Part shown: one piece after another, positions 42,402 through 50,721 of the stretch | Layout: every line of letters begins with the position of its first letter | How positions within the stretch are numbered: the stretch's first letter is position 1 | From: Myxococcales bacterium | GTDB taxonomy: Bacteria > Myxococcota_A > Polyangia > Nannocystales > Nannocystaceae | Assembly (NCBI GenBank): GCA_020633335.1 | Contig: JACKDU010000002.1 | Span: 744,001-808,000, forward strand | Direction of reading: 5' to 3' | Length of the DNA: 64,000 nucleotides | The notes under the pieces: generated by a model | Database searches by the model: none | What the model was told of the DNA's origin: nothing | The model's input: only the letters and a program-made list of their open reading frames with translations | Position numbers and translations under genes: made by a program

Positions 42402-43286
42402 CTAGATCTCCCGCGCGAAGCGCCGCGCGAGCTCGACCACCATCTTCAGCTTCGGGATCTCCGCCAGCGCCGCCGGCACCGACACGCGGAGCGCCCGCTC
42501 GTGGCGCACCGTCTCGCTCATGACCGGCACCAGCGACCCCTCCGGCACGCCGGGGTCCGGCACCAGCGCATCGGGCAACCGGCCGATCCCCACCCCGGCC
42601 AGGCAGCAGTGCCGCACGAAGTGGATGTCCGTCGCCACCAGCACCGGCTCCACCGAGAAGCTCATCCCCGCGCTCGTCCGCCACACCCGCGCGTCCTCAC
42701 CGGGCGGGCTCCACACCAGGAGATCGTGACCGCGCAGCTCCTCGACCGTCCGCGGCGTCCCCCGCCGCTCGAGGTAGCTCGGGCTCGCCAGGAGCCACTC
42801 GCGGACGCCCATCACCACGTGCGAGATCCAGTTCCCCCGCGGCGGGTCGACCCCGAAGTGAACCGCGAGGTCGATGTCGCTCCGCGCCTCGCCCAGCGGG
42901 TCATCGCTGAAGCGAACCTCAAAGGAGAGCCGCGGGTGCTGCGATCGCAGCGCGGCGACCAGCGGCGCCAGCACCTGCGGCGGCAGCCCGACCGGCATGC
43001 ACACCCGCAGGGTCCCCGAGGGCTCCTGGCCGCACTCGCGGATCGACGCAAGCAGCGCCCCCGCCTCCTGCATCATCGTCGCGCCCTGCCGCGCCAGGAG
43101 CCGCCCCGCCTCGGTCGGCACCACGCCCTGGCGCCCAGCCTCGAGGAGCGGCACCCCAGCCCGCGCCTCGAGCGAGGCCACCTGCCGCCGAAGCGTCGTC
43201 CGCGACACCCCCAGCGCCCGCGCGGCGCCCTGGTACGATCCGAGGTCGACCACCGCGATCAAGGCGCGAAGCTCGGCGAGGTCCAT
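42402..43286 (-). CDS. LysR-family transcriptional regulator
   Basis: 294 residues from the ATG at 43286. The N-terminal winged helix reads MDLAELRALIAVVDLGSYQGAARALGVSRTTLRRQVASLEARAG, with an unusually Arg-rich recognition helix. The effector domain follows (GTLRVCMPVGLPPQVLAPLVAAL; ARSDIDLAVHFGVDPP) of the CrgA/PA-type subgroup. It diverges from the multicopper oxidase gene 140 bases away, so control of that gene or itself is the default guess. A -10 element TATGAT lies 16 bases upstream of the start. Confidence 0.92.
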   Translation of the reverse strand: MDLAELRALIAVVDLGSYQGAARALGVSRTTLRRQVASLEARAGVPLLEAGRQGVVPTEAGRLLARQGATMMQEAGALLASIRECGQEPSGTLRVCMPVGLPPQVLAPLVAALRSQHPRLSFEVRFSDDPLGEARSDIDLAVHFGVDPPRGNWISHVVMGVREWLLASPSYLERRGTPRTVEELRGHDLLVWSPPGEDARVWRTSAGMSFSVEPVLVATDIHFVRHCCLAGVGIGRLPDALVPDPGVPEGSLVPVMSETVRHERALRVSVPAALAEIPKLKMVVELARRFAREI

Positions 43287-43302
43287 CGTAGCGCGGGGTC
43301 CG

Positions 43303-43308
43303 ATCATA
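43303..43308 (-). promoter_or_regulatory. -10 element TATGAT (LysR gene)
   Basis: TATGAT on the minus strand, 16 bases before the LysR ATG; the closest match to TATAAT in the window. The interval also holds a palindrome CGGAC-GT-GTCCG near 43349, a possible operator. Confidence 0.5.
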
Positions 43309-43414
43309 GACAGAGGCCAGCCCCGCCGTCCATCGCCGCGACCGGGTCCCCGGACGTGTCCGCCACGGGACCAGGGGTGACCGCCTTCGGACATCACCGC
43401 CACGCCGCGCTTGC

Positions 43415-43420
43415 TAGGGT
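43415..43420 (+). promoter_or_regulatory. -10 element TAGGGT, leaderless spacing
   Basis: GC-TAGGGT ends 6 bases before the ATG at 43427. AGGG could be read as a ribosome site, but the TAnnnT form and spacing match the other leaderless promoters here. Confidence 0.5.
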
Positions 43421-43426
43421 CGGCCC

Positions 43427-45388
43427 ATGGAGATCGCCGTGGACCTCATGAGCGCGCCCTCGCACCCGATCTACATGACCCATAGGACATATAGATGGAC
43501 CCTCCCCGCGCCGCTCCTGGCCGGCCTCCTCCTCGCCGCCTGCGGCGACGATGCGCCCCGTGAGCCGGTCCCCTACGAGGAGCTCCCCGAGCTCCAGCCC
43601 GGCGACGACGGCTTCTACGAGCTCCGTTACGGCCCCGCCGAGGTCGAGATCGACGGCCGCCGCTTCTGCCTCCGCACCTACAACGGCCTCGTCAACGGGC
43701 CGACCATCCGCGTCCCCAAGGGCCAGGATCGCCGCCTCCACCTCCGCCTCCGCAACGAGTTCACCCGCCCCGAGTTCCGCGAGATCGCCAGCATGATGGG
43801 CCACGGCGCCCACACCTGCCACGACTTCAACATCACCAACCTCCACGGCCACGGACTCCACGTCCAGCCCAATTTCGCCACCGACGACCCCGCCGACCCC
43901 TGCGCGGGCGAGGGCTGCGTCGACGGCCGCTACCTCGGCGACAACGTCCTCCACGAGGTCGGCGCGGGCGAGGTCGCCGCCTACCGCTGGGACCTCGACG
44001 AGGACGGCGTCCACCACGAGGGCACCGACTGGTACCACCCGCACGTCCACGGCTCGACCGCGATCCAGGTGATGGACGGCGCCGCCGGCCCCCTCATCAT
44101 TGAGGGCGACATCGACGCGATCCCGCGGATCGCCCGGGCCCGCGAGCGGGTGATGATGCTGACCCAGATCGCCATCGATCACGAGAACACCCGCCCCCTC
44201 GCCGACGGCGAGGCATGCACCGAGGACAACCTCTCCGTTCACGACTTCCTCGCGGTCGAGACCCTCCGCGCCACCCTCGTCAACGGCAAGCGCCTGCCGA
44301 AGATCGTCACCCCGCCCGGCCAGGTCGAGCGCTGGCGGATGATCTACGGCGGCAGCCCCGACGAGATGGGCATGAAGCTCCACGTCGCCCGCGACCCGCG
44401 CTGCGACGACTTCGAGCGGACCCCGCTCGAGACCACCCAGATCGCCCGCGACGGCGTCACCCTCCCCCGCTTCTACCGCTCGGACACGGTCTGGGTCTCC
44501 CCCGGCTACCGCGCCGACGTCCTGGTCAAGATGCCCGACGAGGCCCAGACGCTCTGCCTCGTCGGTCGCCGCCCGAACGACATCCTCGGCTCGGTGATCG
44601 CCATCGTCGCGGTCGACCCCGCCGCCGGCGAGCCGACCGAGACCGAGCTCCCCGACGAGGCCGAGATCGCCGCCGTCGCGCCGCCGGTGACCTGGCCCGG
44701 GACCATCGACGGTCAGCCCGCCGAGATCGGCTGCGACACCCTCACCGACATCGACCAAAAGCTCGTCCTCCTGGTCCCGACCCCGGGGCAGAGCCCGCCG
44801 GACCTCTCGATGGACGTCTCCCTCGCGGCCTGCGACCCGGCGGACGCCCACCACACCATCGACCCCGACGCCCCGGTCTGCCTCTGCCCCGACCCCAACA
44901 TCTCCTGCCGACGCTTCGACGATCGCCGCGCCTGGGGCTACCGCGCCGATCGGCTCATGACCGTCGGCGTCCCCGAGCGCTGGGAGATCCGCGCCTTCGA
45001 CGGCCACCCCTTCCACATCCACATCAACCCCTTCCTGGTCTGCCCCAACGACTCGAACAAGGAGCCAAACTTCGCCCACTGGCGCGACACCATGTGGGTG
45101 CAGGTCGACGACGGCGCGCGCGACGTGATCATGAACCCCCGCGCCTTCACCGGCTCCTTCGTCCTCCACTGTCACAAGCTCAACCACGAGGACGAGGGCA
45201 TGATGGAGCTCGTCGAGATCTGCGACCCCGCCGACTCCGATTGCCTCTGCCTCGGCACCGACGCGATGGGCGAGTGCATCCCCCAGAGCGGCTGCTTCGA
45301 CGACGACCTCCAGTGCCAATTCGCCCGGGCCGCCACCGACGCCTACCCCGCCCCGCCGGCGCCCGACCCCGGGCTCTGCGGCGGCTGA
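43427..45388 (+). CDS. Multicopper oxidase, lipoprotein
   Basis: 653 residues from the ATG at 43427 (ATG at 43475 gives a more usual signal peptide). LLLAAC is the lipobox. All four copper-binding segments are present: HGHGLHV (about residue 141), WYHPHVHG (about 204), HPFHIHINPF (about 527) and HCHKLNHEDEGMM (about 581), i.e. type 1, 2 and 3 copper ligands with Met as axial ligand. It should couple one-electron oxidation of phenols or metals to O2 reduction at the cell surface. The segment between the second and third sites has extra Cys residues and the C-terminus ends in a Cys-rich tail. Divergent from a LysR gene. Confidence 0.92.
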   Translation: MEIAVDLMSAPSHPIYMTHRTYRWTLPAPLLAGLLLAACGDDAPREPVPYEELPELQPGDDGFYELRYGPAEVEIDGRRFCLRTYNGLVNGPTIRVPKGQDRRLHLRLRNEFTRPEFREIASMMGHGAHTCHDFNITNLHGHGLHVQPNFATDDPADPCAGEGCVDGRYLGDNVLHEVGAGEVAAYRWDLDEDGVHHEGTDWYHPHVHGSTAIQVMDGAAGPLIIEGDIDAIPRIARARERVMMLTQIAIDHENTRPLADGEACTEDNLSVHDFLAVETLRATLVNGKRLPKIVTPPGQVERWRMIYGGSPDEMGMKLHVARDPRCDDFERTPLETTQIARDGVTLPRFYRSDTVWVSPGYRADVLVKMPDEAQTLCLVGRRPNDILGSVIAIVAVDPAAGEPTETELPDEAEIAAVAPPVTWPGTIDGQPAEIGCDTLTDIDQKLVLLVPTPGQSPPDLSMDVSLAACDPADAHHTIDPDAPVCLCPDPNISCRRFDDRRAWGYRADRLMTVGVPERWEIRAFDGHPFHIHINPFLVCPNDSNKEPNFAHWRDTMWVQVDDGARDVIMNPRAFTGSFVLHCHKLNHEDEGMMELVEICDPADSDCLCLGTDAMGECIPQSGCFDDDLQCQFARAATDAYPAPPAPDPGLCGG

Positions 45389-45397
45389 GCGAGGCCC

Positions 45398-46207
45398 TCA
45401 GCAGCCGTCGACCGCGAGGCCCATGACCTGCATCGCGTCGGCGGCCGGGACCCAGGGTTGGGGGTCGTCGAAGTCGAGGGTGACGTCGACGTCGATCTCG
45501 CAGGGGAAGATCATGTTGGGATCGAGGGGCGGCCAGTCGACGACGCCAGCCCCGTTGGTCGCCCACACGGGCGTATCGAGCGGGTCGTTCGTCAGGCACG
45601 GCGCGACCTGATCGCTGATCGACGCCGCCTCGACCTGCCAGAGCTTCGGGGTCATGATCGGCCACATCGCCACGTCCACCGGCGAGTAGAGCCGGAGCTC
45701 GGTGCAGCGGCCGGCGTCGTCGTCGAGCTTGCGGACGACCACCCGATCGAGGCCGCCGATCAGCACGAAGGCGTGGTACTCGACCGCGCCCCCGCCCGTC
45801 GTCGAGTCGGTGTCGCCGCCCGTGGTCACGTCGGTCATCGCCGTCGTCGCGTCGGTCATCGCCGTCGTGCCGTCCGTCGCCGTCGTCGTGTCGCTCGCGG
45901 TCGTCGCCCCCGAGGTGCTCGGCTCGGACGCCGAGCTCGGGACGTGCATGCAGTGGCAGACCCACTCGCCGTCGACGCACTTGGTGTCCGAGCAGACGTA
46001 GTCGGTGTCGGAGAAGCAATTCGATCCGAAGATGTCCCCGCAGCCCGTGGTCGCCCCCGCGGTGGTCGACGAGGTCCCCGTCATCGCACCGCTCGACGAC
46101 TCGCCGGTCGTCGCCTCGGTCGCCGAGCCCGCCGAGGCCGTCGACATCTCGCCCGAGGTGCAAGCGGCGCCCACCAGGAGCACAACAAGGAGCGCAGGGG
46201 ATCGCAT
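45398..46207 (-). CDS. Lipoprotein with Thr/Ser-rich linkers
   Basis: 269 residues from the ATG at 46207. The signal peptide ends in LLVGAAC. Two Thr/Ser/Ala/Gly linkers (about residues 20-53 and 95-140) flank a small Cys-rich domain (CGDIFGSNCFSDTDYVCSDTKCVDGEWVCHC) with eight Cys. The C-terminal 130 residues form a beta-rich domain (FVLIGGLDRVVVRKLDDDAGRC; VDVTLDFDDPQPW) that I cannot name. Its -10 element ends 6 bases before the start. The gene sits 10 bases from the multicopper oxidase stop, convergent. Confidence 0.75.
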   Translation of the reverse strand: MRSPALLVVLLVGAACTSGEMSTASAGSATEATTGESSSGAMTGTSSTTAGATTGCGDIFGSNCFSDTDYVCSDTKCVDGEWVCHCMHVPSSASEPSTSGATTASDTTTATDGTTAMTDATTAMTDVTTGGDTDSTTGGGAVEYHAFVLIGGLDRVVVRKLDDDAGRCTELRLYSPVDVAMWPIMTPKLWQVEAASISDQVAPCLTNDPLDTPVWATNGAGVVDWPPLDPNMIFPCEIDVDVTLDFDDPQPWVPAADAMQVMGLAVDGC

Positions 46208-46213
46208 CCCCTC

Positions 46214-46219
46214 ATGGTA
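46214..46219 (-). promoter_or_regulatory. -10 element TACCAT, leaderless spacing
   Basis: TACCAT on the minus strand ends 6 bases before the ATG at 46207; same hexamer as at 33479. Confidence 0.5.
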
Positions 46220-46246
46220 CGCCCCGCCACCGCGCCGCGCGAGCGC

Positions 46247-47512
46247 CTAGCCGGGGATCGGCGCGTTGCAGCCGTAGACCACGTCGATGTCGACGACCTC
46301 GCCGTTCTTGAGCTTCTCGCAGGCCTCGCCGTGGAAGTGGATCGTCTTGGTGTCCGGGTCGTAGGTCCAGCCGTTGACCGGGTCGTAGGGGATCCCCGCC
46401 GGGTCGTCGTCGAAGAAGACGAAGATCTCGTCCATGTCCGGCGGATCACCGTCGAGCACGAAGTCGCAGGAGGCGACGTTGGCCGCGATCGCGTTGAGCG
46501 CGTCCTGGAGGCTCTGCGGGTTGTTGGCGTTGTAGGGCGTCTGGGTCCCGCCGGCCGCGGCGATCTCGGCGAGCGAGCCGATGATCCCGTCGGAGAAGCC
46601 GACCGCGTAGGTCTTGACCGGGATCGCCTGGCCGTAGAGCGCGGCCGCGGCCATCTGCCCGTCGGTCTTGTCCTTGCACTCCGAGCTCTCGCCGCCGTCG
46701 GTGATCAGGATGATCGCGTTGCCGCGGGACGGGTCCTGGAGCGTCGGATCGCCGATCCGCGCGGCCAGCGTGTTGCCGGTGCTGGTCTCCGGCATCCCCG
46801 AGTTGCAGAGGTACTCGAGGCCCTTTCCCTGGAGGAAGCCGGTGATGAGGTTGGACGCCTTGTCGATGATCGGCACGACGACCTCGCCGGCGGTGCACTC
46901 CTCGAGGAGCTTGCAGGCCGAGTAGGTGACGAGGCCGAAGCGGATGTCGTTGTTGAAGGCGTCGACGAGGGCGAAGATCGCGTCCTTGGCGACCTCCCAG
47001 CGGGTCTTGTTCGAGTCCTGGACGTCGCCGTCCATGCTCCCGGAGCGGTCGAGGACGATCATCACGTTGGGGGGCAGCTTGGTCAGGTTGAACCCCTGCG
47101 CCCCGCACTCCCCGCCGATCACGCACTTGCCGTCGACGCAGGTCTTCCCGCCCTCGCAGTCCTCGAAGTAGATGCACTCGCCGTCGGCGAGGCACTTGCC
47201 CGAGAGGGTCCCGCAGTGCTCGCCAGGAGGGCACTCGTCGTCGCCGTTGCACTCGGTCATCGATCCGCCGCTCGCCGACCCGCCGGTGCCGGTCGCGGAG
47301 TCGGTGGCCCCGCCGCTCGAGCCCTCGGTCCCGCTCGCGCTCGCGCTCGCGCTCGCGGTCGTCACCGTGACGCTCGCGCCGGTGATCGTCACGCTGCTCG
47401 CGCCCGTGATCGGCGAGGTGGCGGACGACTCACGCCCGCCCTCGTCGCCGCAGGCGGCGAGGAGCAGACTCGAAGCGAGGAGGAGCGGGAGCGGAGCGCC
47501 AAAGCGAGCCAT
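46247..47512 (-). CDS. von Willebrand factor A-domain lipoprotein
   Basis: 421 residues from the ATG at 47512. The signal peptide ends in LLLAAC, followed by an Ala/Ser/Thr/Gly linker and a Cys-rich module (CNGDDECPPGEHCGTLSGKC and two more Cys pairs). The VWA domain begins about residue 143 with MIVLDRSGSM, giving the Asp-x-Ser-x-Ser metal-ion site; Thr and Asp for the site follow (TGNTLAARIGD; LITDGGESSEC). It is probably a surface adhesin or scaffold binding a ligand through Mg2+/Ca2+. A near-match -10 (TATCAA) ends 6 bases before the ATG. Confidence 0.88.
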   Translation of the reverse strand: MARFGAPLPLLLASSLLLAACGDEGGRESSATSPITGASSVTITGASVTVTTASASASASGTEGSSGGATDSATGTGGSASGGSMTECNGDDECPPGEHCGTLSGKCLADGECIYFEDCEGGKTCVDGKCVIGGECGAQGFNLTKLPPNVMIVLDRSGSMDGDVQDSNKTRWEVAKDAIFALVDAFNNDIRFGLVTYSACKLLEECTAGEVVVPIIDKASNLITGFLQGKGLEYLCNSGMPETSTGNTLAARIGDPTLQDPSRGNAIILITDGGESSECKDKTDGQMAAAALYGQAIPVKTYAVGFSDGIIGSLAEIAAAGGTQTPYNANNPQSLQDALNAIAANVASCDFVLDGDPPDMDEIFVFFDDDPAGIPYDPVNGWTYDPDTKTIHFHGEACEKLKNGEVVDIDVVYGCNAPIPG

Positions 47513-47671
47513 GTTCGCTTGATATCGCGCATCGCCGCGAGGATCCACAACGGACCTCCCGGGAACTCATCGCCCCGAGGACCGCCGGGGAGAATTCCTC
47601 GTACCGCGCGCCAGGCGCCGAAGACGTCCACGGACCTCCGCGCGGGGATCCCCGCCCTCCCGGGCTCCGCG

Positions 47672-47728
47672 GAGAAATGAAGACGCCGCGCCCCGGCGGG
47701 CCCTCAGCCCACACCGGGAGGCGGCGTC
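47672..47728 (-). terminator. Candidate terminator of the SCP2 gene
   Basis: Arms GCGGCGTC (47721-47728) and GACGCCGC (47682-47689) pair perfectly, with an inner CCGGG/CCCGG stem. Reading the minus strand, TTCATTTC follows the hairpin, a modest T-rich tract. It lies just downstream of the SCP2 stop, also on the minus strand. Confidence 0.5.
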
Positions 47729-47750
47729 ATCTCGCCCGAAGGCGCGCTGG

Positions 47751-48059
47751 CTAGCCCTGGAAGAGGCGGCCGAGCTTCATCGCCACGCCCATGTCGCCCT
47801 CGATCTTGAGCTTGCCGCCCATGAAGGCGGTCATCGGATCGAGCTGGCGGTCCATGAGCTTGCCGAAGTCGTCGAGCGACACCTTGACGGTGCACTGGGC
47901 CGCCTCGTCGTCGTTGTGGACCCGGTTGGGCGTGGACTTGCCGTCGATGAAGAGGAAACCGCCCTCGTTGAAGGCGAACTTGAGGGTGGAGCCGAGGCCG
48001 GAGTCCTCACCGACCTTCTCGGCGACGGCCTGGGTGTAGCCTGCGATGTTGTTCGTCAC
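47751..48059 (-). CDS. SCP2 sterol-transfer-family protein
   Basis: 102 residues from the GTG at 48059, preceded by the purine tract GGGAAAGAGAGAG. It is a single SCP2-like lipid-binding fold: GFLFIDGKSTPNRVHN, DEAAQCTVKVSLDDFGKLMDRQLDPMTAFMGGKLKIEGDMGVAMKL matches the characteristic strand-helix order and the 'MxxFMxGKxKxxGD' segment. It probably binds a fatty acyl or sterol-like ligand. Its position divergent from an acyl-CoA carboxylase operon fits lipid catabolism. No membrane or signal segment. Confidence 0.9.
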   Translation of the reverse strand: MTNNIAGYTQAVAEKVGEDSGLGSTLKFAFNEGGFLFIDGKSTPNRVHNDDEAAQCTVKVSLDDFGKLMDRQLDPMTAFMGGKLKIEGDMGVAMKLGRLFQG

Positions 48060-48112
48060 TGGACGCTCTCTCTTTCCCTGGTGGGCGAAATGAGGTATCG
48101 GCGGCCTTAGGT

Positions 48113-48118
48113 ACCATA
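48113..48118 (-). promoter_or_regulatory. -10 element TATGGT (SCP2 gene)
   Basis: TATGGT on the minus strand, 53 bases before the SCP2 start; identical to the meaB element. Confidence 0.4.
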
Positions 48119-48135
48119 TTCCGGGGCCGACAAAC

Positions 48136-48141
48136 TAGCGT
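48136..48141 (+). promoter_or_regulatory. -10 element TAGCGT (carboxylase operon)
   Basis: CTAGCGT, 43 bases before the SDR ATG; a second candidate TACCAT lies at 48112-48117. Both sit in the short AT-richer gap between the divergent SCP2 gene and the operon. Confidence 0.4.
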
Positions 48142-48184
48142 CTCGCGCCCGCCCCACCCGACGCCCGCCACTGAGGATCCGCCC

Positions 48185-49057
48185 ATGGGATACCGCTCGA
48201 TCTTCCGCCCCGACCTCTTCGCCGGCCAGACCATCCTCGTCACGGGCGGCGGCAGCGGGATCGGCCGCTGCACCGCCCACGAGCTCGCCTCCCTCGGCGC
48301 CCACGTGGTGATCCTCGGCCGCAAGCTCGACAAGCTCGAGCGGACCGCCGGCGAGATCCGCGAGGACGGCGGGGAGGTCTCCCTCCACACCTGCGACATC
48401 CGCGAGGAGGCGCAGGTCCGCGCGACCGTCGAGGCGATCGTCGGCGAGCGCGGACGGATCCACGGGCTCGTCAACAACGCCGGCGGCCAGTTCCCCTCGC
48501 CGCTCGCCGCGATCTCCCAGAAGGGCTTCGAGACCGTCGTCCGCACCAACCTCGTCGGCGGCTTCCTCGTGGCCCGCGAGTGCTACTCGCAGACGATGGC
48601 CGCCCACGGCGGATCGATCGTCAACATCGTCGCCGACATGTGGTTCGGGATGCCGGGGATGGGCCACTCAGGCGCCGCCCGGGCGGGGATGGTCAACTTC
48701 ACCGAGACCGCCGCGCTCGAGTGGGCCTCCTCCGGGATCCGGGTCAACGCGGTCGCCCCGGGGTGGATCGCCTCCTCCGGGATGGACACCTACTCGGGCC
48801 CGGTGAAGGCGATGATCCCCCGCCTCAAGGCCGCCGTCCCGCTCGCCCGGATGGGCACCGAGTCCGAGGTCTCGTCGGCGATCTGCTTCCTCCTCAGCGA
48901 GGGCGCGGCCTTCATCAGCGGCTCGACCCTGCGGATCGACGGCGCCGCCCCCCACGCGACCGTCCTCTGGCCGATGAGCGAGCACGATCGCGCGCCCGCC
49001 TACAACGGCTTCCACCGCGCTACCCTCCCCGAGGTCCTCCGCAAGGCCGAGGACTGA
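48185..49057 (+). CDS. PECR-type short-chain dehydrogenase, atypical active site
   Basis: 290 residues. The cofactor site TGGGSGIGRCTAHEL and the NNAGG segment are intact. The active-site region reads GHSGAARAGMVNFTETAALEWASSGIR, closely like peroxisomal trans-2-enoyl-CoA reductase (PECR) and its bacterial relatives. The usual YxxxK is absent: His and Arg stand at one alignment, and Val and Glu where human PECR has Tyr and Lys (from memory of the family). It is the first gene of the carboxylase operon and is followed 14 bases later by the carboxyltransferase. A role on an unsaturated branched acyl-CoA is likely, but redox activity is uncertain. Confidence 0.85.
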   Translation: MGYRSIFRPDLFAGQTILVTGGGSGIGRCTAHELASLGAHVVILGRKLDKLERTAGEIREDGGEVSLHTCDIREEAQVRATVEAIVGERGRIHGLVNNAGGQFPSPLAAISQKGFETVVRTNLVGGFLVARECYSQTMAAHGGSIVNIVADMWFGMPGMGHSGAARAGMVNFTETAALEWASSGIRVNAVAPGWIASSGMDTYSGPVKAMIPRLKAAVPLARMGTESEVSSAICFLLSEGAAFISGSTLRIDGAAPHATVLWPMSEHDRAPAYNGFHRATLPEVLRKAED

Positions 49058-49071
49058 TCCCCGAGACGCCC

Positions 49072-50691
49072 ATGCCGGTCATCGCCTCCTCGATCGACAC
49101 CAGCGATCCGATCTTCCAGCAGAACCGCGAGGCCCAGCTCGCGCTCCTCGCCGAGGTGCGGGCGCTCGAGCAGCGGGTCCGCGACAACTCGAGCCGGCAG
49201 GCCGAGAAGTTCTCGAAGCGCGGACAGCTCCTCCCCCGCGCCCGCCTCGCCCGCCTCCTCGATCGCGGCGCGCCCTTCCTCGAGCTCTCGAGCCTCGCCG
49301 GCTACAAGATGCACGACGACGACGGCAAGCGGGACATCGCCGGCGGCGGCAACATCGTCGGCATCGGCTACGTCTCCGGGGTCCGCTGCCTGGTCGGGGC
49401 CGCCGACGCGGCGATCAAGGGCGGCGCGGTCTCGCCGATGGGCCTCCGCAAGTCGCTGCGCTCGCAGGAGATCGCGCTCCAGAACCGCCTGCCGATGATC
49501 ACCCTGGCCGAGAGCGCCGGCGCCAACCTCCTCTACCAGGCCGAGATCTTCGTCGACGGCGGCCGGATCTTCGCCAACATGGCCCGCCTCTCGGCGGCCG
49601 GGCTCCCGCAGATCACCGTCGTCCACGGCTCGTCGACCGCCGGCGGCGCCTACCTCCCGGGGCTCAGCGACTACGTGATCATGGTCCGCGGCAAGGCCAA
49701 GGTCTTCCTCGCCGGGCCGCCCCTGGTCGAGGCCGCGACCGGCGAGATCGCCACCGACGAGGCGCTCGGCGGCGCCGAGCTCCACGCCAACGTCACCGGC
49801 ACCGCCGAGTACCTCGCCGAGGACGACTCCCACGCGATCTTCCTCGCCCGCGAGCTCCTCGCCAAGCTCCGCTGGGACGACGCGCTGCCGCCCGCCCGCG
49901 CCCGCCGGGTGAAGGAGCCGCGCTACGACGCCGAGGAGCTCCTCGGGCTCGTCCCCACCGACTTCCGCCGCCCCTACGACGTCCGCCAGGTGATCGCCCG
50001 GATCGTCGACGACTCCGACTTCCTCGAGTTCAAGGCGCTCTACGGCTCGGCGACCGTCTGCGGCCACGCGGCGATCGACGGCCACGCGGTCGGGATCATC
50101 GGCAACAACGGCCCGGTCGACCCCGACGGCGCGACCAAGGCCGGCCACTTCATCCAGCTCTGCTCGCAGGCCGGCGTGCCGATCGTCTACCTCCAGAACA
50201 CCACCGGCTACATGGTCGGCACCGAGGCCGAGCGCGCCGGCATGGTCAAGCACGGCTCGAAGATGATCCAGGCGGTCGCCAACGCGACGGTCCCGCAGAT
50301 CACCCTGATCCTCAGCGGCTCCTTCGGCGCCGGCAACTACGGGATGTGCGGGCGCTCCTTCGACCCCCGCTTCGTCTTCGCCTGGCCGGCCTCGCGGATC
50401 GCGGTGATGGGCGGCGAGCAGGCGGCCAAGGTGATGGAGATCATCACCTCCGCCAAGCTCCGGCGGATGGGCATGAACCCCGACCCCGAGGCGATGGGCC
50501 AGATGGGCAAGTCGATCAAGGACCGCCTCGACGCCGAGTCGACCGCCCTCTACGCGACCGCCCGCCTCTGGGACGACGGGATCATCGACCCCCGCGACAG
50601 CCGCAAGGTCCTCGCCTTCGCCCTCGCGACGATCGACGAGGCCGCCCGCCGCCCCCTCCACACCAACACCTTCGGCGTCGCCCGCATGTGA
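49072..50691 (+). CDS. Acyl-CoA carboxylase, carboxyltransferase subunit (LiuB/AtuC type)
   Basis: 539 residues from the ATG at 49072. This is the beta subunit of a 3-methylcrotonyl- or geranyl-CoA carboxylase. Two crotonase-fold halves are visible: the first with GLRKSLRSQEIALQNRLPMI and GSSTAGGAYLPGLSDYVIMV (oxyanion-forming glycines), the second with GNNGPVDPDGATKAGHFIQL, NTTGYMVGTEAERAGMVKHGSK and SGSFGAGNYGMCGRSFDPRF. It transfers the carboxyl group from biotin to the gamma carbon of an unsaturated acyl-CoA. It works with the biotin carboxylase at 51554-53566, two genes on. Confidence 0.95.
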   Translation: MPVIASSIDTSDPIFQQNREAQLALLAEVRALEQRVRDNSSRQAEKFSKRGQLLPRARLARLLDRGAPFLELSSLAGYKMHDDDGKRDIAGGGNIVGIGYVSGVRCLVGAADAAIKGGAVSPMGLRKSLRSQEIALQNRLPMITLAESAGANLLYQAEIFVDGGRIFANMARLSAAGLPQITVVHGSSTAGGAYLPGLSDYVIMVRGKAKVFLAGPPLVEAATGEIATDEALGGAELHANVTGTAEYLAEDDSHAIFLARELLAKLRWDDALPPARARRVKEPRYDAEELLGLVPTDFRRPYDVRQVIARIVDDSDFLEFKALYGSATVCGHAAIDGHAVGIIGNNGPVDPDGATKAGHFIQLCSQAGVPIVYLQNTTGYMVGTEAERAGMVKHGSKMIQAVANATVPQITLILSGSFGAGNYGMCGRSFDPRFVFAWPASRIAVMGGEQAAKVMEIITSAKLRRMGMNPDPEAMGQMGKSIKDRLDAESTALYATARLWDDGIIDPRDSRKVLAFALATIDEAARRPLHTNTFGVARM

Positions 50692-50721
50692 CCCCCGAGC
50701 ACCACCACGGAGCCGAGCACG

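Noticed and set aside
43417..43420. AGGG as a Shine-Dalgarno sequence for the multicopper oxidase
   Set aside because: It is part of the TAGGGT element with the same 6-base spacing as at 17475 and 36732, where no Shine-Dalgarno is possible; the promoter reading explains more sites.
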